Of a stretch of 64,000 nt of DNA, positions 7,201-15,975 are shown in pieces. The notes under the pieces are model-generated. The model searched no databases, was not told the origin of the DNA, and saw nothing but the letters and a program-made list of their open reading frames with translations. Source of the stretch: G965230615 sp965230615 (lineage in GTDB: Bacteria; Pseudomonadota; Gammaproteobacteria; HTCC5015). The stretch's first letter is position 1; the number at the start of each line of letters is the position of its first letter. Location of the stretch: positions 930,001-994,000 of the forward strand of contig OZ246012.1 in assembly GCA_965230615.1 (NCBI GenBank), given 5' to 3'. The translations under genes were made by a program, and so were the position numbers.

Positions 7201-9159
7201 TTAAAAGTAATACGTTTTAATAATATGAAAAGCCAATAAAGCAGGTAATGGCCAGAACAGTAATATGTGCAGCCAAATCGATTGGTTACGCAGCTTTCTA
7301 GCAAGGGCCATACTTATTTTGTGTTCAAATGCAATCACACCAGCAGCCATTGAACCAATGATAATCAGCCCCACAAAACTCAACATCAGCAACATATTAA
7401 TATTATTACCTAATCGAAAACCTGTATGTGCGACTAACACTAATAATGTCACTGCACCTAATAGGGCATGTAATATTCGCCAAATAGCAAAGTCACCTAT
7501 TTTAATAACTTTTATTCTTTTTCGAATGGATAGCAATAAGGCCAGTATAGTCAGCCCCAGTAAAGTAAACCCACTAATTTGCTTAAAGAGACTCTCACGC
7601 CACAGCATATCCCATTGCCATGGTACTTGAACGGTTTTGGCATAAGACACTACCGGACTGTTGATGCTAAACAGTGCAAACACAAATGCAAAAAAAGCAG
7701 CTATTGCTAATAACTTATAACCTAAGGAAGGCTTTGGCTTTTCTGTTGAGCCCAACAACTGAACAATAAGTGGCCGACAAGAGCCACATACTGTACTGGC
7801 CCCGGTTTTACAGGAAACATCTTCTACCGTCTTGCAACCTGCACTGATATGCTGACTGATCGCTCCGCGGCTGACACCAATACAGTTACAAACAGTGGTG
7901 GCAGCGGGCCATTGGGCAATATCATCATTACCAGGCCATAACTCACCACTTTTTTTAAAGCGGGCAATTTGCCAGGGCCATACACGTTTTTTATATAAAA
8001 TTGTTTTCTGAATTCGGCCTAGCTCAGCCCACGGCCCAATAGCAATAACACCCACGATACGGTCACGATGCACAATGATTTTACGGTAAATTCCTGATAC
8101 AGTATCTTCATAAGTTTTCTCACCTAAACGATGAGTGGCAGCAGCTTCACCTACCCTACCTAAGCTAAACACAGTTTCACCAACAACTTTTAAATTAGTT
8201 ACCTGTACAGAGCCTGTGTAGCTTGCTGGCTTGCCTGTAATGGTATGCGCAGCTACGGCTGCTTGCTCAAAACCCGGGTTAACCAGGCCATAGACAGTAT
8301 CATTATGCTCAGCACACTCGCCAACCGCATAAATATCTGGATCAGATGTCTGTAGCTTGTCATTAACATTAATCCCCCGACCTACATTTAAGCCTGCTGC
8401 CAAGGCCAGTTGAGTATTTGACCTGATACCGGTTGCCAAGACTAGCGTGTCACATTCTAAAATATGTCCATCGCTCAGCCGCACAGCTGTCAACGTGGGA
8501 TCACCAATTACTTCAGTAATGCGTTCTGACAGCATAAAGTTAATATTGTGAGCACTCAGATGATTATGCAAATAACTAGCAGCCGTGCTATCTAGCTGGC
8601 GGAACATGACATGCTCATTATGATCAATGACTAAGACCTCAGCATTAAACCGAGATACCGCTTTGGCAATTTCTAAACCAAGTACACCACCACCTAGCAC
8701 GATCACTTTTTTAGTTTCTTTACTGCGTGCTAATAAACTAGTGGCATCGGTCATATTGCGAAAAGTATAAACGCCGGTTCTTTCTATGCCTTTGATGTCA
8801 GGCACATGTGCCTGAGAGCCTGTAGCAATAACCAACTTACTGTAACCTTGTACAATACCATTGGCATCAGTAACTGTTTTATTTTCTCTGTCTATTTTAT
8901 CTACACGACAGTTAAATCTTTTAACAATTTTTTTATTGTCTATATTAATCTGCAAGTCGAATAAATTAGTTTCACCTGCCAGATAGGATGATAAACGTAC
9001 TCTGTTGTACGGATCCCAAGGCTCATCTCCATACAAGATGATATTAGTATCTGGATCAGATTCAATAATCTTGCCTGCAACACGCAAGCCAACTGGGCCA
9101 CTGCCGATAACAACAATAGGCAAACCTTCATCAGTTTCGGATTTATAAACAGCATTCAT
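7201..9159 (-). CDS. NAD(P)H flavoprotein - BFD [2Fe-2S] - cytochrome b fusion
   Basis: 652 residues in three parts. Residues about 10-400 are a NirB-type FAD/NAD(P) reductase (FAD motif VIGSGPVGLRVAG, NAD motif VLGGGVLGLEIAK, IYAVGECAEH). Residues about 420-480 are a BFD-like domain with CNC and CGSC cysteine pairs. Residues about 490-652 form several membrane helices with four well-placed histidines (RILHALLG, VAHTGF, WLHILL, LAFHIIK) that could hold two hemes b. There is no sulfite/nitrite-reductase siroheme domain. The likely job is to pass NAD(P)H electrons across the membrane to the multiheme cytochrome encoded next. The start is the ATG at 9159; an upstream frame to 9213 would lie inside the leader terminator. 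Confidence 0.85.
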   Translation of the reverse strand: MNAVYKSETDEGLPIVVIGSGPVGLRVAGKIIESDPDTNIILYGDEPWDPYNRVRLSSYLAGETNLFDLQINIDNKKIVKRFNCRVDKIDRENKTVTDANGIVQGYSKLVIATGSQAHVPDIKGIERTGVYTFRNMTDATSLLARSKETKKVIVLGGGVLGLEIAKAVSRFNAEVLVIDHNEHVMFRQLDSTAASYLHNHLSAHNINFMLSERITEVIGDPTLTAVRLSDGHILECDTLVLATGIRSNTQLALAAGLNVGRGINVNDKLQTSDPDIYAVGECAEHNDTVYGLVNPGFEQAAVAAHTITGKPASYTGSVQVTNLKVVGETVFSLGRVGEAAATHRLGEKTYEDTVSGIYRKIIVHRDRIVGVIAIGPWAELGRIQKTILYKKRVWPWQIARFKKSGELWPGNDDIAQWPAATTVCNCIGVSRGAISQHISAGCKTVEDVSCKTGASTVCGSCRPLIVQLLGSTEKPKPSLGYKLLAIAAFFAFVFALFSINSPVVSYAKTVQVPWQWDMLWRESLFKQISGFTLLGLTILALLLSIRKRIKVIKIGDFAIWRILHALLGAVTLLVLVAHTGFRLGNNINMLLMLSFVGLIIIGSMAAGVIAFEHKISMALARKLRNQSIWLHILLFWPLPALLAFHIIKTYYF

Positions 9160-9171
9160 AGCACATATTCC

Positions 9172-9225
9172 AAAAAAAAAGGCGTCAGCAACATGGCCAC
9201 GCATTGTAGCCATGTTGTTGACGCC
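9172..9225 (-). terminator. Intrinsic terminator in the leader of the flavoprotein gene (putative attenuator)
   Basis: Arms 9181-9197 and 9209-9225 pair over 16 of 17 positions with an 11-base loop, followed on the minus strand by nine T residues (9180-9172). It stands between nasT and the flavoprotein start codon, 12 bases before the ATG. With the matching structure before nrtA it suggests that the NasT-like protein relieves termination at both genes. Confidence 0.9.
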
Positions 9226-9233
9226 TGTGTCTA

Positions 9234-9253
9234 TTGAGCCATCTTCAGCTCAA
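9234..9253 (-). promoter_or_regulatory. Short leader hairpin before the flavoprotein terminator (candidate ANTAR element)
   Basis: On the minus strand, TTGAGC and GCTCAA enclose TGAAGATG. If the closing U-G pair forms, the loop is six bases (GAAGAU), the size ANTAR proteins prefer, although the usual A at loop position 1 is absent. It lies directly upstream of the terminator at 9172-9225. Confidence 0.45.
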
Positions 9254-9321
9254 GAAAAAACTAGAAACTTACTTTAAAAAAACTTTAAAAACAGCTTTAT
9301 AAAAACTATTTATTTAATAAT

Positions 9322-9903
9322 CTAATTGGAGATCATTTCCATCATTGCAATTACATTGCGTGCCGACTCAGCTAAACGTTGGTTTCTATCCATAGCCATT
9401 TTTCGCATAGATGAGTAAGCTTCTTCCTCTGACATTTGATATTTTTCAATTAGTAAACCCTTGGCTTTTTCAATAATTTTTCGATCTGCCAACTTGTTTT
9501 TTAATTGATAAACCTCGGATTTTATTGCCTGCCGATCATAAAACCGAGCAATGGCCACATCGATAACATCTTTAACACGGTTTTCACTAAAACCATTTAC
9601 AACAAAAGCACTGACACCTGCTTTTATCATCGAATTAGACCAAGACCCATTACTCTCATCAGCAAATACAATCATCGGCAAAGGCTCCAAATCAAGCGCT
9701 TTTCGCATATTCTCCAAAGAACAACTATCCAATGTTCTTAGGTTCACAATGATAATATCAGGTTTTTTTTGCTGAACCTGTTTTGCAAGATTATCACAAC
9801 TTTTTACAGTCTCTGCTATTGCATAGTTAAAGCGCAGCAAAACCTGTCGTAAGCTATTAGCACGCCGCTCTGATTCACTAACAATAAACACACTCGCGTT
9901 CAT
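9322..9903 (-). CDS. nasT: NasT-like ANTAR-domain antitermination regulator
   Basis: 193 residues. Residues 1-120 are a receiver-like domain (starts VFIVSESERRANSLRQVL; the acidic pocket is degenerate, with IIIVNLRTLD where a phospho-Asp is usual). The C-terminus is an ANTAR RNA-binding domain: LADRKIIEKAKGLLIEKYQMSEEEAYSSMRKMAMD. Proteins of this kind (NasT of Azotobacter and Pseudomonas, NasR of Klebsiella) bind leader-RNA hairpins and prevent termination in response to nitrate or nitrite. The gene lies just upstream of one leader terminator and near another (nrtA), so the targets appear to be local. No nasS sensor gene is visible; it may lie outside the window, or the pseudo-receiver may act alone. 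Confidence 0.88.
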   Translation of the reverse strand: MNASVFIVSESERRANSLRQVLLRFNYAIAETVKSCDNLAKQVQQKKPDIIIVNLRTLDSCSLENMRKALDLEPLPMIVFADESNGSWSNSMIKAGVSAFVVNGFSENRVKDVIDVAIARFYDRQAIKSEVYQLKNKLADRKIIEKAKGLLIEKYQMSEEEAYSSMRKMAMDRNQRLAESARNVIAMMEMISN

Positions 9904-9948
9904 CGCGTTATATCACCTTGCTGAATAATGCTTTTTATTTCTTTCTTG

Positions 9949-9988
9949 GGAGGTGGTGATCATACTCTATTAGCAAACCGCCACCTCC
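9949..9988 (-). promoter_or_regulatory. Inverted repeat between the porin gene and nasT
   Basis: GGAGGTGG (9949-9956) and CCACCTCC (9981-9988) form a perfect 8-bp GC-rich stem with a loop of about 24 bases. No T run follows on the minus strand, so it is not a standard terminator of the porin gene. It may be an mRNA stabiliser, a weak terminator or a regulatory hairpin in the nasT leader. Confidence 0.4.
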
Positions 9989-10032
9989 TTATTTTCAATT
10001 AAAACAACTAGCGAAATCTTAAATACTAATAA

Positions 10033-11214
10033 CTATTTAAAACCCGCTTCAAAAAATAACCAGATCTTATCGGTATCAACAGCGAAGTTGTCTGCACTGT
10101 ATTGTGCTAATTTGAAGCCGCCTTTGTAATTTTTTGAAAACTTCTTCGCAACAAGAAAATCAACTTCTGTACCATAGTCGTCACCGTTACCATCAGGTAC
10201 AAAACTATGATAAACCAGTTTTAAATTAACGCCACCGGCCTTACCACCAATACTGAAATAAGTATCTTCAAGGCCCTCACCAGGTGTTCCTAAAAATATA
10301 TCAGCCCAACCATTGAACTTATGCAAGGTAGCCAGTGGTGTTGCAAACCCAACGCCCTGATCTGTGCCTAAAGTTTCAATTCCAAAGCCAACAGTAACAC
10401 CAGAGAACTTATAAGATGCTTCTAATAATGAATAGTCTGGTTCTGCACCAGATTGTGTCTCTTGAGTCGCAAATTCAAGCGTATATTTAAAATCAGATAT
10501 CTTGCCATCGTAACGCAGACCGATATTTTCTTGTGACGGACCATTATTATCGACTGCAATATCGTAGAAATAGCCTGTTAACTTGCCACCACCGAGATTG
10601 CTGACCGTCACATCGAGTAAATTCGTGTCTTGATCAACATCTGTGAATAAAATGGTATTGCGATTAGCAATATGTCCGGCAAAGAACGATACATTCTCAA
10701 ATGATTTGTTTTCATACGTTAGCGCTTCAAATGTTTGCTGGTTTTGCCGCCAGCCAACATGCCCTACAAAGCGATGGTTGCCGCGCGTTAAAACCTGGTT
10801 ACCATATTTTAATGTCGAACTGCCATTGCTATATTTGATATACGACTGGTTTAAATCACTACCAATCGGATCAGCTACAATCGATGTATTTGCTGTATTT
10901 GGACCAAATGGAGATGCACCAGGAACATTGTAATCCGCTTCAAGAAACTTGTGCACATCTTCAAACTCAATAAACGCCGAAAAGCCTTTGTATGTCCCAG
11001 TGGCATAGCCTAAACGCGTTCGCACTGTCGACGCAGTGGCATCATCAAGAGCGTTATCTTGCTCTACAGTTTCTAAACGATAACGGATATTTAAGCTCGC
11101 TTTTCCCCCAGTTAACGCCTCTGTGAATGTTTCCGCATTAGCAGTATTGAAGCTCATTAACATTCCAGCTATTGATAGCGACAAGGGAATATGGGCTTTA
11201 CTTATTTTTTTCAT
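10033..11214 (-). CDS. Outer-membrane porin (alginate-export-like beta-barrel) of the nitrogen locus
   Basis: 393 residues. A Sec signal peptide (MKKISKAHIP, cleavage near NTANA) is followed by a beta-barrel pattern of alternating residues and short strands (LNIRYRLETVEQDN, TVRTRLGYATGTYKGFSAFIEFED). The C-terminus is IWLFFEAGFK, with the aromatic end expected of outer-membrane proteins. It resembles the porins annotated as alginate-export-like, which occur in many non-alginate contexts. It has its own sigma-54 promoter (11333-11348) and is the first gene of the nitrogen block, so a role in letting nitrate or another nitrogen compound across the outer membrane is likely but inferred. Confidence 0.78.
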   Translation of the reverse strand: MKKISKAHIPLSLSIAGMLMSFNTANAETFTEALTGGKASLNIRYRLETVEQDNALDDATASTVRTRLGYATGTYKGFSAFIEFEDVHKFLEADYNVPGASPFGPNTANTSIVADPIGSDLNQSYIKYSNGSSTLKYGNQVLTRGNHRFVGHVGWRQNQQTFEALTYENKSFENVSFFAGHIANRNTILFTDVDQDTNLLDVTVSNLGGGKLTGYFYDIAVDNNGPSQENIGLRYDGKISDFKYTLEFATQETQSGAEPDYSLLEASYKFSGVTVGFGIETLGTDQGVGFATPLATLHKFNGWADIFLGTPGEGLEDTYFSIGGKAGGVNLKLVYHSFVPDGNGDDYGTEVDFLVAKKFSKNYKGGFKLAQYSADNFAVDTDKIWLFFEAGFK

Positions 11215-11332
11215 TGTTTATTTCTCCTAAACAACTGACTTGGTATTGTCTTTTCAATATGGATAAGTAGCTGTATGAGCACAGCTTTAAGAACTGGATG
11301 CGGCATTACATCCATACTTGCATTTTCCTATC

Positions 11333-11348
11333 AGCAAGTACCGTGCCA
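11333..11348 (-). promoter_or_regulatory. Sigma-54 promoter upstream of the porin-nasT genes
   Basis: Minus-strand TGGCAC-GGTAC-TTGCT matches the RpoN consensus TGGCAC-N5-TTGCW at every fixed position. It lies about 119 bp before the porin ATG. It could drive porin, nasT and, through the 9172-9225 terminator, the flavoprotein and cytochrome genes. Confidence 0.88.
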
Positions 11349-11524
11349 CCCGCTGTTAAGCGTAAGCGTTTGTGAAATTTTATCTTTTTAAATCAGAAAG
11401 TTACGGAATATCGGCTGAGGAAATTTAGAGCGTAAACACGTTATGGTCATTCACTAAATTAATTTCAACGCGCTATGCCAGTGCATGTAAAAAGACCTCA
11501 GGTTGATCTGCACCATAAATTACA

Positions 11525-11541
11525 TGTACTAAAGCAGTGCA
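11525..11541. promoter_or_regulatory. NtrC-like site upstream of the porin promoter
   Basis: TGTACTAAAGCAGTGCA resembles the NtrC consensus TGCACTAAAATGGTGCA with four differences. It lies about 180 bp upstream of the sigma-54 promoter. A separate half-site TGCACCA occurs about 20 bp before it. Confidence 0.55.
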
Positions 11542-11658
11542 AGCAACACGCTGTATATTGCACTCAAAGAATCATGGGGAAATAAAAAGTACACAAGTAA
11601 AAGCTGAGCTACTGCTAAGCGCGGCAGCTCATATTTGAAGTGACAATTAAAATAATGG

Positions 11659-12933
11659 CTAACGAGCCTGGTGTGCACGCTGCCCCAGCATATCGGGAAC
11701 AACTAATACAACCCCGCCTGGGCTAATGTAAAAGCGCTCAGCATCCGCTGTTGGGTCAACGCCAATCTGCATACCATCAGCTAGATGGCAACCTTTATCG
11801 ATAATAGCATTCTTAATAATACAATCACGACCGACAGTAACCTCAGGCAGGATAACTGAATTTTCGATCACGCTATTTTGTTCAACTCTGACATTGGTAA
11901 ACAAGGAAGAGCGTTTAACTTGCGCGCCAGAGATAATACAACCACCAGCTACCATTGAGTCAATTGCCATACCCCGCCGCTGATCATCATCAAACACGAA
12001 TTTTGCAGGAGGAACCTGATCCTGATAAGTCCAAATAGGCCATTGTTTGTCGTATAAGTTGAGTTCAGGATCAACATCAACCAGTTCCAGGTTAGCTTTC
12101 CAATACCCATCAACAGTACCGACATCACGCCAATAACTCATGCTGTCATCCGTCTTATTTTTGAACTGGTAAGCAAAAACCCGGTTATTACTGATCATCG
12201 ACGGGATGATGTCTTTACCAAAATCATGATCAGAGTTTTTATCATCAGCATCTTGAATAAGTTTCTCAAGCAGCAGCTCTGTATTGAACACATAAATCCC
12301 CATTGAAGCTAAAGCAACATTTTTTTGCCCTGGCATGGGTTTTGGTTCCGTCGGTTTCTCTGCAAAATCAATAATTTTTGCTTCTGTATCAACCGCCATA
12401 ACACCAAAAGCACTGGCATCTTCCAGAGGGACCTGTATACAACCCACTGTTAAATCGGCATCATGCTCAGCATGAAATGCCAACATTTCCCCATAATCCA
12501 TTTTATACACATGGTCCCCTGCTAATATCAGGGTGTACTTTGGATTATGACTACGAATAATATCCAGATTTTGATATACCGCATCTGCTGTACCTAAATA
12601 CCATGAGCTTTCAATTCGCTGTTGAGCAGGCAGTAACTCGATGAATTCACCAAACTCCCCTCTCAAAAAGCCCCAACCATTTTGAATATGCCGCAAAAGA
12701 GAATGAGCTTTATATTGGGTAAGAATAGCGATTTGCCGAATGCCCGAATTAATGGAGTTAGACAATGTAAAATCGATAATCCGAAACTTACCACCAAATG
12801 GCACCGCTGGCTTGGCTCGCCAAGTTGTTAAGTGCTTTAAGCGTGATCCCCGGCCACCCGCTAAGACAATTGATAAGGTATCTCGGGTTAAGCGGCTAAC
12901 AAAACGAACATCTCTTTCATTCTCTTCAAGCAT
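11659..12933 (-). CDS. glgC: Glucose-1-phosphate adenylyltransferase (ADP-glucose pyrophosphorylase)
   Basis: 424 residues, the usual length. It makes ADP-glucose from glucose-1-phosphate and ATP, the committed step of bacterial glycogen synthesis, in the cytoplasm. The N-terminal nucleotidyltransferase domain shows VLAGGRGSRL, KPAVPFGGKFRIIDFTLSN and ILAGDHVYKMDYG. The C-terminal part (about 300-415) is a left-handed beta-helix with repeated hexapeptides (SVIENSVILPEVTVG) that holds the allosteric and tetramer contacts. It is divergent from glgA, sharing a 475-bp control region. No glgB, glgX or glgP is present here. Confidence 0.97.
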   Translation of the reverse strand: MLEENERDVRFVSRLTRDTLSIVLAGGRGSRLKHLTTWRAKPAVPFGGKFRIIDFTLSNSINSGIRQIAILTQYKAHSLLRHIQNGWGFLRGEFGEFIELLPAQQRIESSWYLGTADAVYQNLDIIRSHNPKYTLILAGDHVYKMDYGEMLAFHAEHDADLTVGCIQVPLEDASAFGVMAVDTEAKIIDFAEKPTEPKPMPGQKNVALASMGIYVFNTELLLEKLIQDADDKNSDHDFGKDIIPSMISNNRVFAYQFKNKTDDSMSYWRDVGTVDGYWKANLELVDVDPELNLYDKQWPIWTYQDQVPPAKFVFDDDQRRGMAIDSMVAGGCIISGAQVKRSSLFTNVRVEQNSVIENSVILPEVTVGRDCIIKNAIIDKGCHLADGMQIGVDPTADAERFYISPGGVVLVVPDMLGQRAHQAR

Positions 12934-13408
12934 AATAGGTATCTATTCTATGAAATAAGTGGGTGAAAATAACGTCGTCAGTACATAGTATTGATTACAG
13001 TTCTTTGTCGTTACAGCAAAGGTAGCAAATACTAGGCATAAAAATATTGGGATTTGCTAGTGCAAGCCGCAGCACTGACCATGCAAAACATAAGGGTCCC
13101 TTATCATTCAGAAGTGTATAACTTTTGTGATAACAGCTTGGTCAAAATTAAATGACAGCTTATTTACACATTTAGCATAAATCCCTTTACTGACCATTAT
13201 TACTATCAGCTTGAATATGCTCTACTTTTGCCATCATGACAATTGAGCTAACACCAGACAAGCCATTGCCTGTTATCTTAACGATTCTGCCGAAATTTTT
13301 CTATATTTGTTTGTGAAATCTAACATTAGCCAAGCACATAAAAATAAGATAGGCTTATCAGAGTCATTTCAAGCCCAGCTCTTATCAATATTAGCGACAG
13401 TTACTTTT
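12934..13408. other. glgC/glgA divergent intergenic region
   Basis: 475 bp between the two glycogen genes. It must contain the divergent promoters. I see no clear operator, riboswitch or small gene. An open frame from a TTG at 13307 only extends glgA and lacks conserved residues. Confidence 0.6.
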
Positions 13409-14854
13409 ATGGAAATATTATTTGCAGCCAGTGAGGTTTATCCTCTAATTAAGACAGGTGGCTTAGCAGATGTTGCCGGTTACCTACCTATTGCGCTCGA
13501 TTCTAAACAGGCCAATATTAGCCTAGCAGTACCCGCTTACCGACAAATACTTGCTGCTTTACCCAACCTCGAGCAAGTAAGCTCGATCAATATTGATGAT
13601 CATGAAATAAGTGTTTTACAAACTGTATTACCAAATACGTCATTAAAGCTACTACTGATTGGCTGCGCCGACCTATTCGAACGCGAAGGCGGCGGCCCTT
13701 ATGTCGACAGCAATGGCCATGACTGGCCTGATAATGGTTTGCGCTTTGGCCTTTTTTGCAAAGCCTGTGTACAGATTGCTACTGACAATGCTGGTTTACA
13801 ATGGCGTCCCGATATCGTGCACTGCAATGACTGGCAAACAGGTCTGATTCCCGCTTTATTGAGGCAGGTGCAAAATCCACCCCATAGTATTTTTACTATT
13901 CACAACTTGGCTTACCAGGGCGTATTTCCTCATGAAACCTTCACAGCATTGAGCTTGCCTGAACACCTTTGGTCTTATGACGCATTGGAATTTTTTGATA
14001 ATATGTCTTTCATCAAAGGCGGCATTGCATTTGCAGATAAGGTGACAACTGTCAGCCCCCAATATGCCGAGGAGATTAAAACTGAAGAATTTGGCCATGG
14101 CTTACACGACCTTTTAGCATATCGTGCTGACGACCTTTACGGGATACTCAATGGCATCGACACCCAAACCTGGAACCCTGGCAGTGATGCCACCTTACCC
14201 GCCCCTTTCACGCCCAAAAAATTAAGCGGCAAAGCATTGAGCAAAGCTGCCCTGCAGAACTTGTTTGGACTTCCAGAGTCAGCTAATACAGCGCTGATAG
14301 GTATTGTAACCCGGTTCACCTGGCAAAAAGGTATTGATCTGTTAATTGAAGCCTTACCTCAATTACTAGACCTGCCTTTGCAACTGGTCATCTTGGGCAC
14401 TGGCGATAAAGATATTGAAGATAGTTTACAATATTATGCCGAGCAGTCCCCAGATAAACTGGCATTAAAAGTTACCTACAATGAAGATTGGGCCCATTTA
14501 CTGATTGCTGGTAGTGATATGTTTCTAATGCCTTCACGTTTTGAACCTTGCGGCTTAACACAATTATATAGTTTACGTTATGGCACCGTACCCATTGTGC
14601 GTGCAATCGGCGGATTAGTTAATACTGTTAATGACTGCACTGCTGAAACCTTGGCTGATGATACAGCCACAGGTTTTCATTTCACTCAAGCCAGCAGCAA
14701 TGCCTTAGCAAACACGATAATACGTGCTTTAGAGCACTACCCTAAAAAGCGATTATGGAAACAGCTGCAAAGAAATGGCATGCGCCAAGACTTCTCATGG
14801 CAACAAAGTGCCGCTGCTTATATACAGCTTTATCAACAAGTGTTGCAACGCTAA
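13409..14854 (+). CDS. glgA: Glycogen synthase (ADP-glucose type, GT5)
   Basis: 481 residues. It transfers glucose from ADP-glucose to the growing alpha-1,4-glucan. The N-terminal ADP-glucose motif KTGGLADVAG is near residue 15, with HCNDWQTG, FTIHNLAYQG and the C-terminal domain motifs TRFTWQKGIDLL, PSRFEPCGLTQLYSLRYG. The start at 13409 (MEILFAASEVYPL) aligns with the normal N-terminus of GlgA; the 34 codons before it have no family match. Divergent from glgC, so GlgC and GlgA together provide the first two steps of glycogen synthesis. A strong terminator follows at 14889. Confidence 0.96.
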   Translation: MEILFAASEVYPLIKTGGLADVAGYLPIALDSKQANISLAVPAYRQILAALPNLEQVSSINIDDHEISVLQTVLPNTSLKLLLIGCADLFEREGGGPYVDSNGHDWPDNGLRFGLFCKACVQIATDNAGLQWRPDIVHCNDWQTGLIPALLRQVQNPPHSIFTIHNLAYQGVFPHETFTALSLPEHLWSYDALEFFDNMSFIKGGIAFADKVTTVSPQYAEEIKTEEFGHGLHDLLAYRADDLYGILNGIDTQTWNPGSDATLPAPFTPKKLSGKALSKAALQNLFGLPESANTALIGIVTRFTWQKGIDLLIEALPQLLDLPLQLVILGTGDKDIEDSLQYYAEQSPDKLALKVTYNEDWAHLLIAGSDMFLMPSRFEPCGLTQLYSLRYGTVPIVRAIGGLVNTVNDCTAETLADDTATGFHFTQASSNALANTIIRALEHYPKKRLWKQLQRNGMRQDFSWQQSAAAYIQLYQQVLQR

Positions 14855-14888
14855 AGACAATATAACACGACTGCAACAAATGAATGCA

Positions 14889-14923
14889 TAAAAAAAGGCC
14901 GCTTAAAAAAGCGGCCTTTTTAT
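14889..14923. terminator. Bidirectional terminator between glgA and fba
   Basis: GGCCGC (14897-14902) and GCGGCC (14911-14916) form a GC-rich stem flanked by A and T runs on both sides, so it can stop the convergent glgA (+) and aldolase (-) transcripts. Confidence 0.9.
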
Positions 14924-14940
14924 CTATTGACGCTACTTAC

Positions 14941-15975
14941 TTAAGCAGCAAATGTTGTTTTGCCAGAAGAGCGTAAATCATCACAAGCACTTTGAATACG
15001 TGCTGCCATGTTTGTCTCAGCAGCCTTCAAATAACTGCGTGGGTCATAAACTTTCTTATTACCGACTTCACCCTCGATCTTCAACACACCTTCATAATTT
15101 GTCATGATGTGGTCAACGACCGGACGAGTAAAAGCGTACTGGGTATCGGTATCAACATTCATTTTGATAACACCATAGCCTAATGTTTCATGGATATCTG
15201 ACAGGTCTGAACCTGAGCCACCATGGAATACCAAGTCAAGTGCCGCATCAGCGCCATACTTGTCAGTGATAACTTTCTGACCATCTCTTAAGATTGTTGG
15301 TGTTAATTTCACATTACCTGGCTTGTATACGCCGTGCACATTGCCAAAAGTCGCCGCCAGCATAAAACGGCCACCTTCAACTTGCTTTAGCTGCTCATAG
15401 GTATACATCATATCTTCTGGTGTGGTGTAAAGCTTTTCAGCTGGTACGTTTTCATTATCCATACCGTCTTCTTCACCACCAACAACACCTGTTTCCACTT
15501 CAAGGATAATTTCAAGTGGTGCACACTCTTCAAGCAAGCCCTTAGAGATACTGATGTTCTCTTCTAAAGGCAATGTAGAGCCATCAAACATATGAGAATT
15601 AAACAGGTTTGACATGCCTGCTTCACGACGGCGCTTTGTTTCGGCAATTAGCGGGCGAATAAAACTATCCAGCTTATCAGCAACACAGTGGTCTGTATGT
15701 AAGGCAATGTTGACATTGTACTTTTCAGCCAGCAAGTGTACGTGCTGAGCGATTGAGATTGAACCCAAAACGGTGTCTTTCACATTTAGACCTGAGGCAA
15801 ACTGGCCACCGCCAATCGATAGCTGAATGATGCCGTCAGATTTGGCATCAGCAAAGCCTTTTAGCGCTGCGTTTGCTGTTTCAGTCGATGTGACATTAAT
15901 AGCTGGAAAAGCGAAGTGATTCTGCTTCGCTGTATCTAACATTTTGCAATACTGTTCATAATTTACAACTGGCAT
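14941..15975 (-). CDS. fba: Class II fructose-bisphosphate aldolase
   Basis: 344 residues. It cleaves fructose-1,6-bisphosphate to dihydroxyacetone phosphate and glyceraldehyde-3-phosphate using a divalent metal. Zinc-binding and catalytic motifs are visible: ALHTDHCV, the EVETGVVGGEEDG block, FGNVHGVY and VFHGGSGS, and NVDTDTQYAFT near the C-terminus. This is the longer FbaA-like (class IIA) form. The gene stands alone, convergent with glgA, with its own upstream region of about 350 bp. It serves glycolysis and gluconeogenesis (or a Calvin-type cycle if the cell has one; no evidence here). Confidence 0.95.
   Translation of the reverse strand: MPVVNYEQYCKMLDTAKQNHFAFPAINVTSTETANAALKGFADAKSDGIIQLSIGGGQFASGLNVKDTVLGSISIAQHVHLLAEKYNVNIALHTDHCVADKLDSFIRPLIAETKRRREAGMSNLFNSHMFDGSTLPLEENISISKGLLEECAPLEIILEVETGVVGGEEDGMDNENVPAEKLYTTPEDMMYTYEQLKQVEGGRFMLAATFGNVHGVYKPGNVKLTPTILRDGQKVITDKYGADAALDLVFHGGSGSDLSDIHETLGYGVIKMNVDTDTQYAFTRPVVDHIMTNYEGVLKIEGEVGNKKVYDPRSYLKAAETNMAARIQSACDDLRSSGKTTFAA

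Noticed and set aside
7201..9159. Complete NirB nitrite reductase
   Set aside because: The siroheme/ferredoxin-like catalytic domain is missing; a cytochrome b domain replaces it.
9160..9213. Longer N-terminus of the flavoprotein (start at 9213)
   Set aside because: It translates the leader terminator and has no conserved residues; ATG at 9159 fits the family.
13307..13408. Longer N-terminus of glgA from TTG
   Set aside because: GlgA starts with MEILFAASEVYPL; the preceding codons are not conserved.
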